A DNA stretch of 5,400 nucleotides. It comes from Candidatus Nomurabacteria bacterium. GTDB lineage: Bacteria; Patescibacteriota; Minisyncoccia; Phycocordibacterales; UBA9973. The position numbers and the translations under genes were made by a program. Location: contig JAHFNN010000024.1 in the NCBI GenBank assembly GCA_023267315.1, positions 1 to 5,400 of the forward strand, given 5' to 3'. This document shows positions 4,701 to 5,400 of this stretch, in pieces; positions within the stretch are counted from its first letter, which is position 1; each line of letters begins with the position of its first letter. The notes beneath the pieces are model-generated. The model saw nothing but the letters and a program-made list of their open reading frames with translations. It did no database searches and had not been told where the DNA came from.

Positions 4701-5400
4701 AATTGCACATTATCAAGATACGAATATCTGGAGTGTTGATGTTGCAATCGCTGGTAATAAACTCTATGCGGCTGATGGCTCTAATTTAGATATCTTCGAT
4801 ATTTCAAATCCGACACAAGAGCACCTTCTCACAAGTTATAATTTTGGTATGCAAGTAAATTCTGTAAAAGTTGCAAATGGAATGGCGTATGTGGGTGCGG
4901 GACAAGGAGTTTTTGTTCTTGATGTTAGTAATACGGCGAATCCACCAGTTCTTCTTGGTTCATTTGAAAGTTGGAACATCGTATTTGATATGCAGATTCG
5001 AGGCGGTGTGTTGTATGTGACTGATTCAAGTGATAATTTTTATACGTTAGACATTTCGAATATCACTCCATCAAATCCAGGTAACCCAACGCTCCTATCT
5101 GATGGTCCATTTGAAACTTATAACAATGCGTACCGTTTTACAATTTCTGGTAACTACGCTTATTTGGCAACTGCGAGTGATTATATGGAAATTATTGATA
5201 TTTCGGATCCTACGAATTTACAATTTGTTTCGAGCTACACATATGGGAATGGTAGTCTCGCTGGAGGGATCGCTATCTCTGGAAACTATGTATATATAAC
5301 TCGCAATGCAACAGATGGAAATAGTTTTGTTGTTCTTGATGTTTCTGATAAACAGAATCCTGTGAAAGTTGGAAGTGTTGACATTGGAAATAATCGATAC
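1735..5400 (+). CDS. Giant secreted mosaic surface protein (adhesin/tail-fibre-like modules, LVIVD propeller), 3' truncated by window edge
   Basis: One frame is open from the ATG at 1735 to the window end: 1222 codons and no stop. Residues 1-24 are a signal peptide (KTR, a hydrophobic core, then THA before the probable cut), so the protein is exported. In order follow: an NPECAPTDEHCTV motif (38-50); a fibronectin-III-like segment (about 103-195; YRIYSYKN, LEWSAVDGVDGYRIFR); an AVAIGTAP..ALSVGG motif (220-237); a Gly/Asn-rich beta segment with ALRVYDEDNLP; a jelly-roll carbohydrate-binding-like domain (about 371-648; NGNFDNGTTGWTLGNGW, ending SEVSVV) carrying four GxGY repeats inside it; a tail-fibre-like segment (STVERDALPSP, then IFNTDTKTIQYYSD at 760-773) interrupted by a second domain before GSWVDVG; VGIGTTIPAAGLDVVG (965-980); and LVIVD repeats from about 998. 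The composition is rich in Asn, Gly, Ser, Asp and Thr and poor in Lys, typical of extracellular beta proteins. The role is probably adhesion or surface display; no enzyme site is visible. The anchor, if any, lies beyond the window. Confidence 0.9.
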   Translation, partial: MKTRTFSIYAIVLLGVIVPFFTHATWSGSPYSQGETLNPECAPTDEHCTVSIPEPGNLFSQDGITYIGTLASTIDAPNSLDVSIVNDENGGFLPPGQGQFMDGGINYTHSYRIYSYKNINNTRVYSENFKTNFITAEQGQQTSNYNISLEWSAVDGVDGYRIFRNEGSTNNEFNDGTAFSSYQDTQSTSLTDDNGDAWQVGSPTVRPKGIPVAIDEATNAVAIGTAPDSKYALSVGGDTLTKGGIFFGNPSDNTGGIHYGSSGLYGQAQHWSPNPSNHDSGIWIEGTSNNEGGGFYADGDMSAIWSAGDVDALRVYDEDNLPTNKASFVVGNGNNGGAIRNDTGVLTVNDSLNVLGDTTIHQKDSNNANQIENGNFDNGTTGWTLGNGWSQDSNSVVFNSSTQIGSFYNWNIVYVSGGSDYHVNDQLSVNGGNHNAVVTVQSIRGPVSSATQLTPGSGYQVGDVVSLSGGDQQAEELATVRIDSVDGDGGATSFSVINPGARYYSAGTYWLNGGSGSGGYAHTVVDTGAVDYVTASNSGSGYTVGQTYDVTGGSGSGAQFSINTSGNNTSVYQSGYLSMGMTYTVSLNIGGANGSVDVCLGDVNCETYEAGAGFVSFDKKYTNEEGGLIISINPTSDFDGSISEVSVVPQQGLTFVNSAGTSSFTLGMDIEPGNNEPPQGFLIKRIDSQGNSHSASLYLSDDNNARYEYVLPSLMGVEDGNDTFCMKKLANCSSENTGGMQSLSTVERDALPSPINNQTIFNTDTKTIQYYSDTTDPYSETTAEGGQAQHARYFMGQTITPAHSGKLNSIGGLFAARDDGDGQAQLIARVYDAPMGNLLATSSNTVTDSDTTDFTFVDGTWTFSGADLNLVAGHQYYVEFNDVDSNPNTFFFNETYSDVDPYAGGKFYNGDSHANVTSLDGQTLFDMNLTFTYGDSVAGSWVDVGSGISPWNSNQQGIDYSSGKVGIGTTIPAAGLDVVGGGVGTGFSQIAHYQDTNIWSVDVAIAGNKLYAADGSNLDIFDISNPTQEHLLTSYNFGMQVNSVKVANGMAYVGAGQGVFVLDVSNTANPPVLLGSFESWNIVFDMQIRGGVLYVTDSSDNFYTLDISNITPSNPGNPTLLSDGPFETYNNAYRFTISGNYAYLATASDYMEIIDISDPTNLQFVSSYTYGNGSLAGGIAISGNYVYITRNATDGNSFVVLDVSDKQNPVKVGSVDIGNNRY
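2392..2448 (+). other. Degenerate VGIGTT..P..LDV-type motif (first copy) in the surface protein
   Basis: Residues 220-238 read AVAIGTAPDSKYALSVGGD, matching the pattern V-G/A-I-G-T-x-P-x(4,6)-L-x-V-x-G seen in phage tail fibres and bacterial surface proteins, where it often precedes a beta-helical or stalk module. A canonical copy lies about 745 residues later. Confidence 0.6.
2845..3678 (+). other. Carbohydrate-binding-like jelly-roll domain split by an insertion
   Basis: Residues 371-412 give the usual opening of this fold (IENGNFDNGTTGWTLGNGW, then SVVF). Residues 569-648 give its second half: YQSGYLSMGMTYTVSLNIGG, VDVCLGDVNC, then NPTSDFDGSISEVSVV. The family's pattern of an NGxFxxGxxGW opening, a G.xYxVS strand and a closing F.G.I..V.V strand is clear. 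The two halves are separated by about 155 residues of unrelated GxGY repeats. Confidence 0.65.
2980..3426 (+). repeat. Four GxGY-type protein repeats inserted in the jelly roll
   Basis: The units are built on SDYHVNDQLSVNGG (residues 419-432), GSGYQVGDVVSLSGG (456-470), GARYYSAGTYWLNGG (500-514) and GSGYTVGQTYDVTGG (539-553). The Tyr positions 421, 459, 503 and 542 are 38, 44 and 39 residues apart. Units three and four continue with SGSG and share a 13-bp exact DNA match (tcaggatctggtg at 3277 and 3394). Similar G.GY..G......GG.G.GA repeats occur in phage structural proteins. Confidence 0.7.
4054..4542 (+). other. Probable beta-sandwich domain inserted in the tail-fibre-like segment
   Basis: Residues about 774-936 resemble extracellular beta-sandwich domains with the plan Q.(I/F)TPA.SGKL.SI, then a strand with R(V/I)YDA..GNLLATS, then W.FSGADLNLVAGHQYYVEF, then Y.GG.FYNG and a closing DMNLTFTYG. 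The flanks QYYSD (769-773) and GSWVDVG (939-945) read as two halves of one motif, normally close together in this protein class. The family name is uncertain. Confidence 0.5.
4627..4674 (+). other. Canonical VGIGTT.P...LDVVG motif (second copy) in the surface protein
   Basis: Residues 965-980 read VGIGTTIPAAGLDVVG, preceded by GIDYSSGK. This is the classical signature placed before a stalk, a repeat region or a C-terminal chaperone-type domain in tail-fibre-like proteins. Here it is followed within about 18 residues by the propeller repeats. Confidence 0.75.
4726..5400 (+). repeat. LVIVD-type beta-propeller repeats, at least five, cut by window edge
   Basis: Each unit of about 40-50 residues has a strand like VAIAGNKLYAAD, then a signature like LDIFDISNPT, then a short strand before the next unit. 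The five signatures are LDIFDISNPT (1018), VFVLDVSNTANP (1059), FYTLDISNITPSNP (1102), MEIIDISDPTN (1151) and FVVLDVSDKQNP (1198). Matching strand motifs are VANGMAYVGAG, IRGGVLYVTD, ISGNYAYLAT and ISGNYVYITR. Such repeats form propeller blades in extracellular proteins, usually six to eight, so more should follow the window. Confidence 0.85.

Noticed and set aside
1735..5400. Prophage tail-fibre locus
   Set aside because: The modules resemble tail fibres, but the protein has a signal peptide and an LVIVD propeller, and the neighbours are housekeeping genes. No other phage gene is visible.
1..5400. Recoded UGA (glycine) as in Gracilibacteria/SR1
   Set aside because: No in-frame TGA interrupts any gene, and TGA at 735-737 is a natural stop for the glycosylase at its expected length.
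1..5400. CRISPR arrays, tRNA or rRNA genes, insertion sequences
   Set aside because: No regularly spaced identical repeats, cloverleaf patterns, ribosomal RNA motifs or transposase-like frames were seen.

Overview
The window looks like part of a small, AT-rich bacterial genome, most probably from the Candidate Phyla Radiation (Patescibacteria), within or near Parcubacteria. This assignment rests on recognised protein style, not on a marker gene. The pointers are a family 4 uracil-DNA glycosylase with a KYRPPNNRDP motif, a tiny Met-rich helical protein of a kind I associate with Parcubacteria, and a giant secreted mosaic protein starting with a signal peptide and an NPECAPTD..CTV motif. Stops used are TAG, TGA and TAA, and no in-frame TGA is needed, so this is the standard bacterial code, not the UGA-glycine code of Gracilibacteria/SR1.

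Layout. Positions 1-729 (+) hold the C-terminal part of a type II NADH dehydrogenase-like flavoprotein. It converges, with a 5-bp gap, on a family 4 uracil-DNA glycosylase at 735-1310 (-). A 107-bp divergent intergenic region (1311-1417) separates that gene from a 73-residue protein of unknown function (1418-1639, +). This region carries one -10-like box for each gene, each 6-7 bp before the ATG, and two overlapping perfect inverted repeats midway between them. The small gene ends in a strong hairpin terminator that starts within its stop codon. From 1735 to the window end (+) one uninterrupted reading frame of 1222 codons encodes the N-terminal part of a very large secreted surface protein. 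It has no stop in the window.

The large protein is a chain of adhesin and tail-fibre-like modules. In order these are a signal peptide, a Cys-pair motif, a fibronectin-III-like segment, a first AIGT..P..ALSV motif, a carbohydrate-binding-like jelly roll interrupted by four GxGY repeats, a tail-fibre-like segment interrupted by a second probable beta-sandwich, a canonical VGIGTT.P...LDVVG motif, and at least five LVIVD-type beta-propeller repeats running off the edge.

The genes do not form one pathway. The flavoprotein would pass electrons from NADH to quinone, the glycosylase removes uracil from DNA, and the giant protein probably works at the cell surface, perhaps in attachment to a host or neighbour. 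The most interesting points are the probable leaderless divergent promoters with their competing hairpins, the loss of iron-sulfur ligands in the glycosylase, and the domain-within-domain construction of the surface protein.
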